Source: Nannocystis bainbridge (GTDB lineage Bacteria > Myxococcota_A > Polyangia > Nannocystales > Nannocystaceae). From it: a DNA stretch of 64,000 nt. The notes under the pieces are model-generated. The model was given only the letters and a program-made list of their open reading frames with translations, did not search any database and was not told the origin of the DNA. Shown piece by piece: positions 25,691 through 33,961 of the stretch (the first letter of the stretch is position 1; every line of letters begins with the position of its first letter). The stretch covers positions 3,250,001 to 3,314,000 of the forward strand of contig NZ_JAQNDL010000001.1 in assembly GCF_028368995.1 (NCBI RefSeq), given 5' to 3'. Made by a program: the position numbers and the translations under genes.

Positions 25691-26779
25691 GTGGTGCGCC
25701 TCGTCACCCTCATCGCCGTCTCCCTGAGCGCTGCCGCGTGCAACAACGGCGACGGGCAGCAGACGGGCTTCAGCTCGAGCATCACCACCGTGCCGCAGGG
25801 GACCAGCTCGAGCGGCTCGGGCACTTCGAGCTCGACGTCGAGTTCGAACGGCTCGGAGGACTCGGCCGCGGGGAGCTCGGCGAGTTCCGACAGTTCGACC
25901 AGCACCACGAGCTCCAGCAGCGTCCCCGACCTCGGCACGATCCCCGACGCCGGCGACGGACCGCCCCCGGGTTGCAAGGGCAAGGTCGACTTCCTGTTCA
26001 CGATCAGCAGCGCGCCGACCATGGAGGTCAAGCAAGCGCGCCTGAAGGCGAGCTTCTCCAGCTTCATGGCGACGCTCGAGAGCGAATTCGCGGACTTCGA
26101 CTACCACATCCTGTCCTCGAACACGTCCGGGTTCTGGGGCTATCCGAGCTGCGTCGGCTGTCAAGACGTGTGCGAAGACCTGCCCGAGTACCCGTGCGGC
26201 GTATCGCCGGAGCCCTGCGACTCCATCCGCGGCGCCGGCGTCACCTACCCGATCGGCAAGCACGCCAGCAACGAGCGCTGCGAGCTCGCCAGCGGCCTCC
26301 GCTACATCAACGCTGGCCAGCCCATGCTCGAGGACGCGTTCACCTGCATCGCCTCGATGGGGATCAACGGCGCTGACGGCGTCGCCGAGACCACCGTCCT
26401 CGCGCTCGCCGACGACCTCGACGGGCCCGGCGGGTGCAACGAGGGCTTCCTCCGCGCGGACGCCCTGCTCGTCGTCGTCGCCATCCAGGACACCTACGAC
26501 AACTTCAGCGACGGCACCCCGGAGGACTGGGCCGCCACATTGGTGGAGGCAAAGGGCGGCGACGCGGACGCGGTCGTGCTCCTCGTCATCTCGACCGACA
26601 TCGATCTCCCGGGCGCCCTGTGCGGCAACACCATCGGGGTCGAACACAACCTTCGAACCTGGACCACACTCATGCCGCACTCCGTGTTCGGCTCGATCTG
26701 CGCCGAGGGCTACGGCGACTACTTCGCCGCCGCCGCCGCGAAAATCACGGAGCAGTGCGAAGTGTTCGCGCCGCAGTAG
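25691..26779 (+). CDS. Ser-rich lipoprotein with von Willebrand A-like domain, degenerate MIDAS
   Basis: 362 aa; GTG start (25691 or 25694). Signal peptide ending SAAAC, then a ~75-residue Ser/Thr tract. The globular part begins KVDFLFTISSAPTM, which matches the VDILFVIDNSGSM start of myxobacterial vWA lipoproteins, but the metal-ion DxSxS is replaced by TISSAP. Six to eight cysteines follow. The usual Mg-dependent ligand site is probably lost. The gene is exactly abutted by the convergent gene at 26780, with no intergenic base. Surface-located; function unknown. Confidence 0.7.
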   Translation: MVRLVTLIAVSLSAAACNNGDGQQTGFSSSITTVPQGTSSSGSGTSSSTSSSNGSEDSAAGSSASSDSSTSTTSSSSVPDLGTIPDAGDGPPPGCKGKVDFLFTISSAPTMEVKQARLKASFSSFMATLESEFADFDYHILSSNTSGFWGYPSCVGCQDVCEDLPEYPCGVSPEPCDSIRGAGVTYPIGKHASNERCELASGLRYINAGQPMLEDAFTCIASMGINGADGVAETTVLALADDLDGPGGCNEGFLRADALLVVVAIQDTYDNFSDGTPEDWAATLVEAKGGDADAVVLLVISTDIDLPGALCGNTIGVEHNLRTWTTLMPHSVFGSICAEGYGDYFAAAAAKITEQCEVFAPQ

Positions 26780-28474
26780 CTACGGGTACAGGCGCAGCGC
26801 GAACGCCTGCGGCTGGAGCCCGCCGAACTCGCTGCCGGCGACATACACGTAACCCCAGCTGTCGATCGCAAGGCCCGCGGCCTCGTCGGGTCCCTGGCCT
26901 GGCCCGCTGCGGACCACCTCCCATGCGGGCGCGCCCGCCGGGCCAGGGATGGCGAGGATCCACGAGTCGGCGTCTTGCAGGGGCTTCACCGCCGCGCCGG
27001 CGACGATGATCTTGCCCTCGCGATCCTCGCCGACAGCGTAGCCGACCGAGTCACTCGACGACGGCTCGATGCGCACGGGCCCGGGCGCGCCCGCGGCCGT
27101 GAACCAGCGCGTCAGCAAGAGCCGGTTTTTGAAACCGAGGTCACGACCCCAGCCCGTGACCACGAACCCCCCCTCGCGCAGCGGCGCCACGGCCATTGCC
27201 ACGTCCTCGTCCATCAGCTCGCCGGGCGAGGTCCACGCGCCGAGCGACGCGCCGTCCAGGCCGTAGCGCAACACCACGGTCCGTTGGACCTCGACGTCGT
27301 CCTCGTTCTTGGTCATTCGTTCACCGACCACGACGATCTCGTCGCCGACGAGCGCCACGCCGCGAGCGACCTCGTCCCAATCGTTGAGCTTGTCCTCCGC
27401 GGGTGAGGCTGCGAACGTCCGTTCGTCCTGCTGTTCGCCGCCCGTGGCCGAGACCCACCAGACCTTGAGGTCGTGCGTGCCCGGCTTGACCTCGTCCGCG
27501 CCGACGAGGACCAGCGAGTCATCCACCACGATCAGGGCATTTACCGAAGTCCCGAGCAGACCGATCCACGTCTGCTCCTTCGGCTCGCCGAACTTCACCC
27601 GCGACACCGCCCAGCGCGTCGAGCCCTTGTCGGGGAACGTCCACGCCACGAACGCCGCGTCGTCGTCGCCGACCGCGATCGCCGGCCCACGCCCGCCGCC
27701 GGACACCGCGACCGGGCCGAGGTGGATCGGGCTGCCCTCCGGCTGGCCCTTCGTGCCGTCGACGCGCACCGCCACGGCCTCGAGGTCGTCGTTCGTCTCG
27801 AAGAAGCCCGCCACCGCGATCCCGTTGCCGAGCATCGCCGCGCTGGTAAAACCGTTGATCGGCCCGGCCTTGACGTAGGGCGGCCAGACGTCGCTGCCGC
27901 CGGGCTGGACGTCGATCATCAACTCCTCCATGCCCTCGCCGCTGACGCCGTCGGCCGCGTGGGCGACGGCGCGGAGCGTATGCGTGCCGTCGCCGGGGAC
28001 GACGTCCGAGGTCACCTCGAACACGTGCACGGGATTCGCCGGCGCTGCGCCGAGCACCAGCGGCACATCACCATCGAAGACATCGATGGACGCGACCGGC
28101 CGCGACGTCCACACCGAGACCTGCACCTCACCGACGTGGAGCATCGGCGACGGGGAATTTAGAATGACCTCGACCTCGACCGGTACCGCCTTGCCGTCGT
28201 CGTCGCCGGTGGTTCCGGTCGCGCCGTCGCTCGCACTCCCGCCGCTCGTCGCCGTGCTGACCGTCGTCGCCGCGCCGGATGTGGTGCCGTCGTCGGCCGT
28301 GCTCGCGTCGGCGCTCGTGCTCGCGTCCGGCGTCGTGGCCCCGTCGCCGGTCGAGCCGGTCGTCAGGGACGGCAGATCGTGGCCTTGCTGCGAGACCCGA
28401 TCCCAGTCGAGCGTACAACCGGCGAGGGCGATCAGCGGACCCAGGCCGAGGACGACAGGCGCGAGGCGCAACAT
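26780..28474 (-). CDS. Lipoprotein with beta-propeller-like repeats
   Basis: 564 aa from ATG 28474, chosen because it immediately precedes a signal peptide with lipobox LAGC; the ORF extends 45 codons upstream without features. A Thr/Ser/Asp linker precedes an Ig-like region (VEVEVILNSPSPMLHVGEVQVSVWTSRPV). The rest is made of repeated blades such as AVDGTKGQ, AFVAWTF, NALIVVDDSLVLVG, GGFVVTGWG, GKIIVAGAAV and GYVYVAGSEF, consistent with a six- or seven-bladed propeller. Outer-surface protein of unknown ligand. Convergent and abutting with the vWA-like lipoprotein gene. Confidence 0.72.
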   Translation of the reverse strand: MLRLAPVVLGLGPLIALAGCTLDWDRVSQQGHDLPSLTTGSTGDGATTPDASTSADASTADDGTTSGAATTVSTATSGGSASDGATGTTGDDDGKAVPVEVEVILNSPSPMLHVGEVQVSVWTSRPVASIDVFDGDVPLVLGAAPANPVHVFEVTSDVVPGDGTHTLRAVAHAADGVSGEGMEELMIDVQPGGSDVWPPYVKAGPINGFTSAAMLGNGIAVAGFFETNDDLEAVAVRVDGTKGQPEGSPIHLGPVAVSGGGRGPAIAVGDDDAAFVAWTFPDKGSTRWAVSRVKFGEPKEQTWIGLLGTSVNALIVVDDSLVLVGADEVKPGTHDLKVWWVSATGGEQQDERTFAASPAEDKLNDWDEVARGVALVGDEIVVVGERMTKNEDDVEVQRTVVLRYGLDGASLGAWTSPGELMDEDVAMAVAPLREGGFVVTGWGRDLGFKNRLLLTRWFTAAGAPGPVRIEPSSSDSVGYAVGEDREGKIIVAGAAVKPLQDADSWILAIPGPAGAPAWEVVRSGPGQGPDEAAGLAIDSWGYVYVAGSEFGGLQPQAFALRLYP

Positions 28475-28610
28475 CCCCGCCAGGGTACCATGCGCGATTT
28501 CGATCGGCGAACGAAAAGCCCAGGGACGGCCGCCTCGCGCCCGCCCGGGCCGAACCGACAGCAGGCGCTCGTCCCCTCCTGCGACGGCCCCACCTGAACA
28601 TTCTCGCATG

Positions 28611-28950
28611 TGCGATCAGGCAGGTCGGCCGGGTCTTCGCAGCAAGGGAATCGACCGCGGCGACCTGGTGGAAAGGCCAGGTTGATTCGGCGCCCGCCGG
28701 CGCCGAGGCATCGGGCGCTCGGTCGCTTCCTGGCGAAGTCAATCCTGCGCGATCGGCAGGTCCGCCGGTGCTCGCAGCAAGGGAATAGAAGGCTGCGACC
28801 TGGCGGCAAGGCCAGGTCGATTCGCCACCCGCCGACGCGCCGAGGCATCGGCGCGCTCGGTGGTGCGATCGGGCAGGTCCGCCCGCGCGGAGGATCTCGC
28901 AGCAAGGAAATCGAACGCTGCGACCTGGAAATCAGGTCAATTCGTCACGC
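28611..28950. repeat. Three long direct repeats (137 then 116 bp spacing) with conserved hairpin
   Basis: The 28475-28951 gap holds three copies of a block GCGATCnGGCAGGTC...CGCAGCAAGG...GCGACCTGG...TTCG, with GATC at 28614, 28751 and 28867. In each copy a hairpin is kept while its loop changes: ACCTGG/CCAGGT, GACCTGG/CCAGGTC and GACCTG/CAGGTC. This suggests an RNA or cruciform structure rather than coding sequence. The genes on both sides are minus strand, so the block would lie in the leader of the lipoprotein gene. Confidence 0.8.
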
Positions 28951-28951
28951 C

Positions 28952-30310
28952 TCACACGCCGGTGACGTAGACGATGCCGAGGCACATCTCGTCGCCGGTG
29001 CCCTCGCCCCATAGGATGTCCTTGGGCTGCATCTGCACGCCGTTTTCGACCGGCTGGTTGGCGGCCGTGTTGTCCCACTCGCACTCGAGGCGCAGCTGAT
29101 CGCCGGGACGGACGGTCACGGGGGCGGTGAGCTGGTAGCTGCCCTGCCAGTTGAAGTCCCAGCGCGGGATGTCCAGCAAACAACTGTTTTGCCCGCCGGT
29201 GACGGCCAGCGAGCCGCGCACGCCGCGGGTGTGCATGTGCAGCGCGGCGGCGTGGACGACGAAGGGATCGCCCGCCTGCAGCCCGCCGTCGGGGAACAGC
29301 AGCGGGAGGTAGTTGCTGACGTCGGCGGTGAAGCTGTGGACGACGCCGGCCTCGCCGGCGGGGATCAGCATCGGCTCGCTGCCCTGGACCCACGCAGGGT
29401 TGGTGAACGGCATCATCACCGCGACCTTGTCGACGCTCGCGGCGGTGCGGATCTGGATCCGCGACTGATCGGGCTTGGCGCCCGGGTAGGTGTGGTAGTG
29501 CATCTGCACCGCGACGAGCGAACCCGGCTGCACTTTGATTCCTGTCCCTTCGGGCATGTCCCCGGGGTCACCTCCGGGCACCCAGGCGCCGAGCCAGGGG
29601 ATCCGTCCGCCGACCTGATCGCCGCCCGGGCCGCCGTAGCAGAGATAGCCGGGATCGGGGTCGGCGTCGTCGAGCGCGCGATAGGTCTCAGCCTGCTCGG
29701 GCGGGACGGCGAAGGCGATCACGTGATGCACGATCTGCCGCTCGCCCGGAGTCACGCTGAGCGCGGTGATGAAGGTCTCCTCGTCTTCGGGCCAGGGCAG
29801 CAGGAAGCAGCGGTACTCATCGGGCGCGATCGTCGGGGTGTAGGGCTCGGGCAACTGGAGGTCGATGTCGAACTCGATCGGCTCGGGCGCCTGCGCGGGC
29901 GCGGGAGCGTCGGCTGGGTCGCCCTCGGGTGCGCCGAGCTCGACCCAGTCGAGCAGGGTCTGGCGCGCTTCGTCGTCGATCGAGCGGTCGTGGAGATAGG
30001 TGCCGCAGGCGGCGTCGGGCGGCCACGGCGGCATGGTCCCGGTCATGAGCGAGGCCGGCAGCGCGCTGGCGACGGCGCTGGCTTCGGCGTACGACGCGAG
30101 CGAGAACGGGGCGAGGTTGCCGGGGCTGTGACAGCCGACGCACTTGGCGTCGAGGATCGCCTTGACGTCGCGCCAGTAGGTGACGGCCGCGGCCTCGCCG
30201 GTGGTCGAGGTGCTCGCGGCGTCGACGGCAGTGTCGGAGCCGTCGCCCGGGGCGTCGCCGCAAGCGACGAGGAGGAGGCCGAGCGGGAGGATGGCGGTGA
30301 TGCGCTGCAT
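28952..30310 (-). CDS. Cytochrome c / copper type II monooxygenase-like lipoprotein
   Basis: 452 aa from ATG 30310, which directly precedes a signal peptide with lipobox LLVAC. A heme-c motif C57-V-G-C60-H61 is followed by M-P-P-W in the usual place for an axial Met. The second half resembles peptidylglycine/dopamine-type copper monooxygenases: QIVHHVIAF (CuH-site histidines), MHYHT, and ALHMHTRG (the HxH of the CuM site), with a later CEWDN. Such fusions occur in myxobacteria and planctomycetes. Predicted periplasmic or surface oxidase that receives electrons through its own cytochrome; substrate unknown. It contains GDMPEGTG, encoded by a copy of the palindrome family (29543-29570). Confidence 0.78.
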   Translation of the reverse strand: MQRITAILPLGLLLVACGDAPGDGSDTAVDAASTSTTGEAAAVTYWRDVKAILDAKCVGCHSPGNLAPFSLASYAEASAVASALPASLMTGTMPPWPPDAACGTYLHDRSIDDEARQTLLDWVELGAPEGDPADAPAPAQAPEPIEFDIDLQLPEPYTPTIAPDEYRCFLLPWPEDEETFITALSVTPGERQIVHHVIAFAVPPEQAETYRALDDADPDPGYLCYGGPGGDQVGGRIPWLGAWVPGGDPGDMPEGTGIKVQPGSLVAVQMHYHTYPGAKPDQSRIQIRTAASVDKVAVMMPFTNPAWVQGSEPMLIPAGEAGVVHSFTADVSNYLPLLFPDGGLQAGDPFVVHAAALHMHTRGVRGSLAVTGGQNSCLLDIPRWDFNWQGSYQLTAPVTVRPGDQLRLECEWDNTAANQPVENGVQMQPKDILWGEGTGDEMCLGIVYVTGV

Positions 30311-30359
30311 GACCTCGAGTTCAGCACGCGAGGTATGGAGAGTGTGTGGAGGCGCCGCG

Positions 30360-31754
30360 CTACGACGACTGCGGCGGGCCGCTGATGGGGCCGCGGAGCG
30401 TCGCTCGCAGGCCGCGGGGCAGCTCACCCGCGAGCGTCAGCGTGAAGCCGGCGCGGCTGCACACCTCTTGCGAGATCGCCAGGCCGAGGCCGCCGCCCTT
30501 CGGGTCGCGGCGGCGGGCCTCGTCGGTGCGGAAGGTGCGGTCGCCGATCTTCGGCAGGTCGGCCGGGGGCACGCCGGGGCCGTCGTCGACGACCGTGAGC
30601 GTGAACTCGGCCCCGGAATCACCCGTCTCTTCGAGCAGGATCGCCACGTGGCCGCCGGGCTCGCCGTGGGCGACCGCGTTGTGCACGAGGTTGGCCAGCG
30701 CTTGCTCGGCCATCGCCGGGTTGCAGCGGGCCCACAGCGCGGCGTCGGGGCGGGCGTCGTGGACCTCGATGCCGCGGGTGCGTCCGAGCGCGGCGAAGCG
30801 GCGGGCGACGCGGTCGACGAGGGCGCAAAGGTCCACGCGGAGGTCGCCGTGGAGCGGGTCGGCGCCCTCTTGCAGGCGGCACGCCAGGTAGAGGTTGTCG
30901 ATGAGCGAGCCCATGTAAACGACATCGCCGATCGCCCCGCGGACGAGGCCCTGATCCTCGGCCGGGCGCGCGTCGGCGGCCACCTGCTCGAGCGCGATCT
31001 GCAGCGAGGCCAGCGGGGTGCGCAGGTCGTGGGCGATGTTGGCGAGGTGCTGCTCGAGCGCGCGGTGGCGGGCCTCCATGCGGGCGGCGTCGGCGGCGAT
31101 GCGCGCGTGGGCCTGGTCGAGCAGGGCCGACAATTGGCCGAGGTCGTCGCGCGCGGGGTCGCCGGCGGACGCGTAGCCGGCGGCCTGCCCGACCTGCTCG
31201 GTGGCGCGGCGCAGCTTCTCGAGCCGCAGGGCCATCGGCCGCACGGCGAAGAAGCTGGCGAGGCCGACCGCCGCGGCGACGCTGAAGGCGAGCAGGCCGA
31301 AGATGATGAGCAGGGCGAACCGCCGCTCGGACGGGCTGAGCCGCCAGCGCAGCTGGACCAGAGCGCACGGGCCGTGGTCGGCGGCGCGGCGCAGACTGGC
31401 GCCGCCCCACGGCTGGAAGAAATACATGCGCGCCGGCGCGGTCTCGCCGGCTTGCAGGCGCGCGAACAGCTGCAGATCGATCGGTTCGGTGCCGGCGACC
31501 GCGGGCCGCAGGTCTTCGTCGTAGACGACGAGGTCGAGCTCCGGACCGTGCTGCGCGATGAAGCGGCCCGGGTCGCGCTCGCACTGCGCCAGCGAGATCG
31601 CGTCGAGCTGCGGCGTCAGCACGCCGATGCGCCGGATCGCCTGCTCGATGAACAGCGACGGCATCACCACCGCGACCACGGCGACGCTGAGGCCGGCGCA
31701 GATCGCCGCGGCCAGGAACACCCGCCCGGACAGGCCGCGGAGGATCCGGCTCAC
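30360..31754 (-). CDS. Sensor histidine kinase
   Basis: 464 aa; GTG start overlapping the regulator stop as GTGA (31751-31754). Two membrane segments (about residues 10-30 and 145-170) flank a ~115-residue periplasmic sensor. Then come a HAMP-like region, the dimerisation/phosphoacceptor box ANIAHDLRTPL, the N-box NLVHNAVAHG, DDGPGV (G1) and GGGLGLAI (G2). All catalytic boxes are intact. It forms a two-gene operon with the OmpR-type regulator upstream. Sensor ligand unknown; no characteristic metal or antibiotic motif in the periplasmic loop. Confidence 0.92.
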   Translation of the reverse strand: MSRILRGLSGRVFLAAAICAGLSVAVVAVVMPSLFIEQAIRRIGVLTPQLDAISLAQCERDPGRFIAQHGPELDLVVYDEDLRPAVAGTEPIDLQLFARLQAGETAPARMYFFQPWGGASLRRAADHGPCALVQLRWRLSPSERRFALLIIFGLLAFSVAAAVGLASFFAVRPMALRLEKLRRATEQVGQAAGYASAGDPARDDLGQLSALLDQAHARIAADAARMEARHRALEQHLANIAHDLRTPLASLQIALEQVAADARPAEDQGLVRGAIGDVVYMGSLIDNLYLACRLQEGADPLHGDLRVDLCALVDRVARRFAALGRTRGIEVHDARPDAALWARCNPAMAEQALANLVHNAVAHGEPGGHVAILLEETGDSGAEFTLTVVDDGPGVPPADLPKIGDRTFRTDEARRRDPKGGGLGLAISQEVCSRAGFTLTLAGELPRGLRATLRGPISGPPQSS

Positions 31755-32449
31755 TTCGCCTCCGGGGCGTCGAAGCGGTAGCCGATGCCCCACACCGTGG
31801 CGATCCGCCCGCCGGCGGCGCCGAGCTTGCGACGGATGCGGGCGACGTGCGAGTCGACGGTGCGCTCGCTGCGGTCGCCCCCGGCCGGCAGCGCGGCCTC
31901 GGCCAGCTGTCGCCGGGTGATCGCGCGAGATGGCCTTTCGACCAGGTACGCGAGGACGTTGAACTCGTGGGCGGTGAGGCCGAGCGGCTCGCCGGCGAGG
32001 GTGACGCTGCGAGCGTCGAGGTCGAGGACGGCGTCGTCCCAGGCCAGGCGGCGGGTCGGCCCGCCCGCGTCGGGCAGGCGCAGGCGGGCGCGCACGCGGG
32101 CCAGCAGCTCCTCGAACCAGAACGGCTTGGGCAGGTAGTCGACGGCGCCGCCGGCGAAGGCCTGCAGGCGGGCCTCGAGCTCGGTGCGGGCGCTGAGGAC
32201 GATCACCGGGGTCGACAGCCGGCCGCGCCACAGCTCGAGCACCTCGAAGCCGCCGAGCTCGGGCAGCATGAGGTCGAGGATGACGAGGTCGAACGGGCGC
32301 GCCAGCGCCTGCTCGGCCCCGCGGCTGCCGTCGTGGGCGAGCTCGACTTCGAAGCCGGCGCCCTTGAGCCCCCGCACGACGCCCGCCGCGATCGCGGGGT
32401 CGTCTTCGATGACGAGGATCGCCGGGCTGGTGCGTTCACGAGGCGACAT
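31751..32449 (-). CDS. OmpR/PhoB-family response regulator
   Basis: 232 aa. Receiver domain with the acidic pair EDD, the phospho-acceptor in LVILDLMLPELGG, the SAR switch residue and K in LPKP. C-terminal winged helix: LTAHEFNVLAYL, then RTVDSHVARIRRKLG and VWGIGYRF. Lead gene of the pair with the histidine kinase. Divergent from the RidA-family gene at 32532, across an 82-bp gap that may contain its own operator. Confidence 0.95.
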   Translation of the reverse strand: MSPRERTSPAILVIEDDPAIAAGVVRGLKGAGFEVELAHDGSRGAEQALARPFDLVILDLMLPELGGFEVLELWRGRLSTPVIVLSARTELEARLQAFAGGAVDYLPKPFWFEELLARVRARLRLPDAGGPTRRLAWDDAVLDLDARSVTLAGEPLGLTAHEFNVLAYLVERPSRAITRRQLAEAALPAGGDRSERTVDSHVARIRRKLGAAGGRIATVWGIGYRFDAPEAK

Positions 32450-32531
32450 ACGCGGGCTCTCGTTCGACGGTAGCAGCGCGCTCGCGGCGAAGTGTGGAGG
32501 ATTTGTCGAGCCCGTGCGAAGCTCGTCGGCG

Positions 32532-32954
32532 ATGACCTCAGGCGGCCCGGAGCATGCGCGCTCGATCCTCCCCGACGGCTGGCAGCGGCCGCGCGGCTAC
32601 AGCAACGGCATGGCGGCGCGCGGCGAGCTGCTGGCGATCGCCGGCATGATCGCCTGGGACGCGCGCGAGCAGCTCGTGTCGGACGAGTTCGCGGCGCAAT
32701 TCCGCCAGGCGCTGGCCAACGTGGTGGCGGTGGTGACCGCGGCGGGCGGGCGGCCGGAGCACGTGATCTCGCTGACGGTCTACGTCACCGACAAGCGCGA
32801 GTACATCGCCGAGCTGGCCGCGGTGGGCGCCGCGTACCGCGAGCTGATGGGGCGCCACTATCCGGCGATGGCGCTGGTCGAGGTGGCGGGGCTGCTCGAG
32901 CCGCGGGCGAAGGTGGAGATCCAGGGGCTCGCCGTGCTACCAGATCGGGCGTGA
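32532..32954 (+). CDS. RidA/YjgF-family protein
   Basis: 140 aa. RidA fold motifs: GYSNGMAARGELLAIAGMIAWD, a QFRQALANVVAVV helix, VISLTVYVTD and MALVEVAGLLEPRAKVEIQGLAV. The C-terminal arginine and glutamate normally used to bind enamine/imine intermediates are present (EPRAKVEIQG). GTGA overlap couples it to the enoyl-CoA hydratase gene. RidA relatives hydrolyse imines. Next to CoA-ester beta-oxidation-like enzymes it could remove an amino group from a CoA intermediate, as in anthraniloyl-CoA routes; this is inference. Confidence 0.85.
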   Translation: MTSGGPEHARSILPDGWQRPRGYSNGMAARGELLAIAGMIAWDAREQLVSDEFAAQFRQALANVVAVVTAAGGRPEHVISLTVYVTDKREYIAELAAVGAAYRELMGRHYPAMALVEVAGLLEPRAKVEIQGLAVLPDRA

Positions 32955-33796
32955 CCGACCCCGACCTGCGTGCCCTGCCGCTGCCGCGCCCCGAGAGCTT
33001 TTCGTACGAGGAGCGCGAGCGCGTCGGGGTCATCACCCTGACGCGGCCCGATCGCTTCAACGCGCTGACGTTCCAGGTCTACCGCGAGCTGACCGACCTG
33101 TTCACGGTGATCGACCGCCGGGCCCACGCCGAGGGCGGGGCGCGGGCGCTGGTGCTGCAGGGCGCGGGGCGGGCGTTCTGCGGCGGCGGCGACGTCGACG
33201 ACATCATCACCCGGCTGTTCGAGCGCGACGCCGAGGCGCTGCTGCGGTTCACGCGGATGACGGGGGAGCTGATCCACGCGATGCGCCGCTGCAAGCTGCC
33301 GATCGTCGCCAGCGTCAAGCGCGTGGCCGCCGGCGCCGGCGCGGTGATGGCCCTGGCGAGCGACCTGCGGGTGATGGGCAAGGGCTCCTTCTTCTCGTTC
33401 CTGTTCCCGCAGGTCGGGCTGTCGGGCGCCGACATGGGCGCGAGCTGGCTGCTGCCGCGGGTGGTCGGCCTCGGCCACGCGAGCGAGATCCTGCTGCTCG
33501 GCGACCGGGTGACGGCCGACCGCTGCGCGCAGATCGGGCTGGCCACCCAGGTGGTCGAGGACGAGCCCGACCGCGACGCGGTCGACCGGGCCGCGTTCGC
33601 GCTGGCCAAGCGGGTGGCCGACGGGCCCCACTTCGCCGCCCGCATGACCAAGACGATGCTGCAGCAGGAGCTCGACATGGACTTCACCGCGGCGATCGAG
33701 GCCGAGGCCCAGGCCCAGACCCTGTGCATGCAACACCCCGACTTCGCCGAGGCCGACCAGGCCCGCCAGGCCAAGCGCCCGCCGACCTGGCGCTGA
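32951..33796 (+). CDS. Enoyl-CoA hydratase/isomerase family protein
   Basis: 281 aa, GTG start inside the RidA stop (GTGA). Crotonase motifs: RVGVITLTRPDRFNALTF, the oxyanion-hole segment AGRAFCGGGDVDD, then KRVAAGAGAVMALASDLRV and PQVGLSGADMGASWLLPRVVG. This subgroup (FSYEERERVGVITL...) is often found with an acyl-CoA dehydrogenase and RidA protein, as here. Likely cytoplasmic CoA-ester hydration in aromatic or amino-acid catabolism. The stop codon overlaps the start of a 14-bp repeat array. Confidence 0.88.
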   Translation: MTDPDLRALPLPRPESFSYEERERVGVITLTRPDRFNALTFQVYRELTDLFTVIDRRAHAEGGARALVLQGAGRAFCGGGDVDDIITRLFERDAEALLRFTRMTGELIHAMRRCKLPIVASVKRVAAGAGAVMALASDLRVMGKGSFFSFLFPQVGLSGADMGASWLLPRVVGLGHASEILLLGDRVTADRCAQIGLATQVVEDEPDRDAVDRAAFALAKRVADGPHFAARMTKTMLQQELDMDFTAAIEAEAQAQTLCMQHPDFAEADQARQAKRPPTWR

Positions 33797-33850
33797 GAGC
33801 ATGTCTTCGAGAGCATGTCTTCGAGAGCATGTCCCCGAGAGCATGTCCCG
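33795..33850. repeat. 14-bp-period palindrome array (4 units) between ECH and ACAD genes
   Basis: Units start at 33795, 33809, 33823 and 33837, each GAGAGCATGTCTTC or a close variant. Shifted by a few bases this is TGTCC-N4-GGACA with drifted right half-sites. The first unit overlaps the hydratase stop codon. Confidence 0.9.
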
Positions 33851-33961
33851 AGAGACGAGCCCACCCCGCGCCGACGCCCGATGTCCTGAGGAGCCCGCCC
33901 CGATGAACCGCCTTCACCCGCACGCCGGCATCATCCTGTCCGCCTCGAGGAGCCTGTCCCG

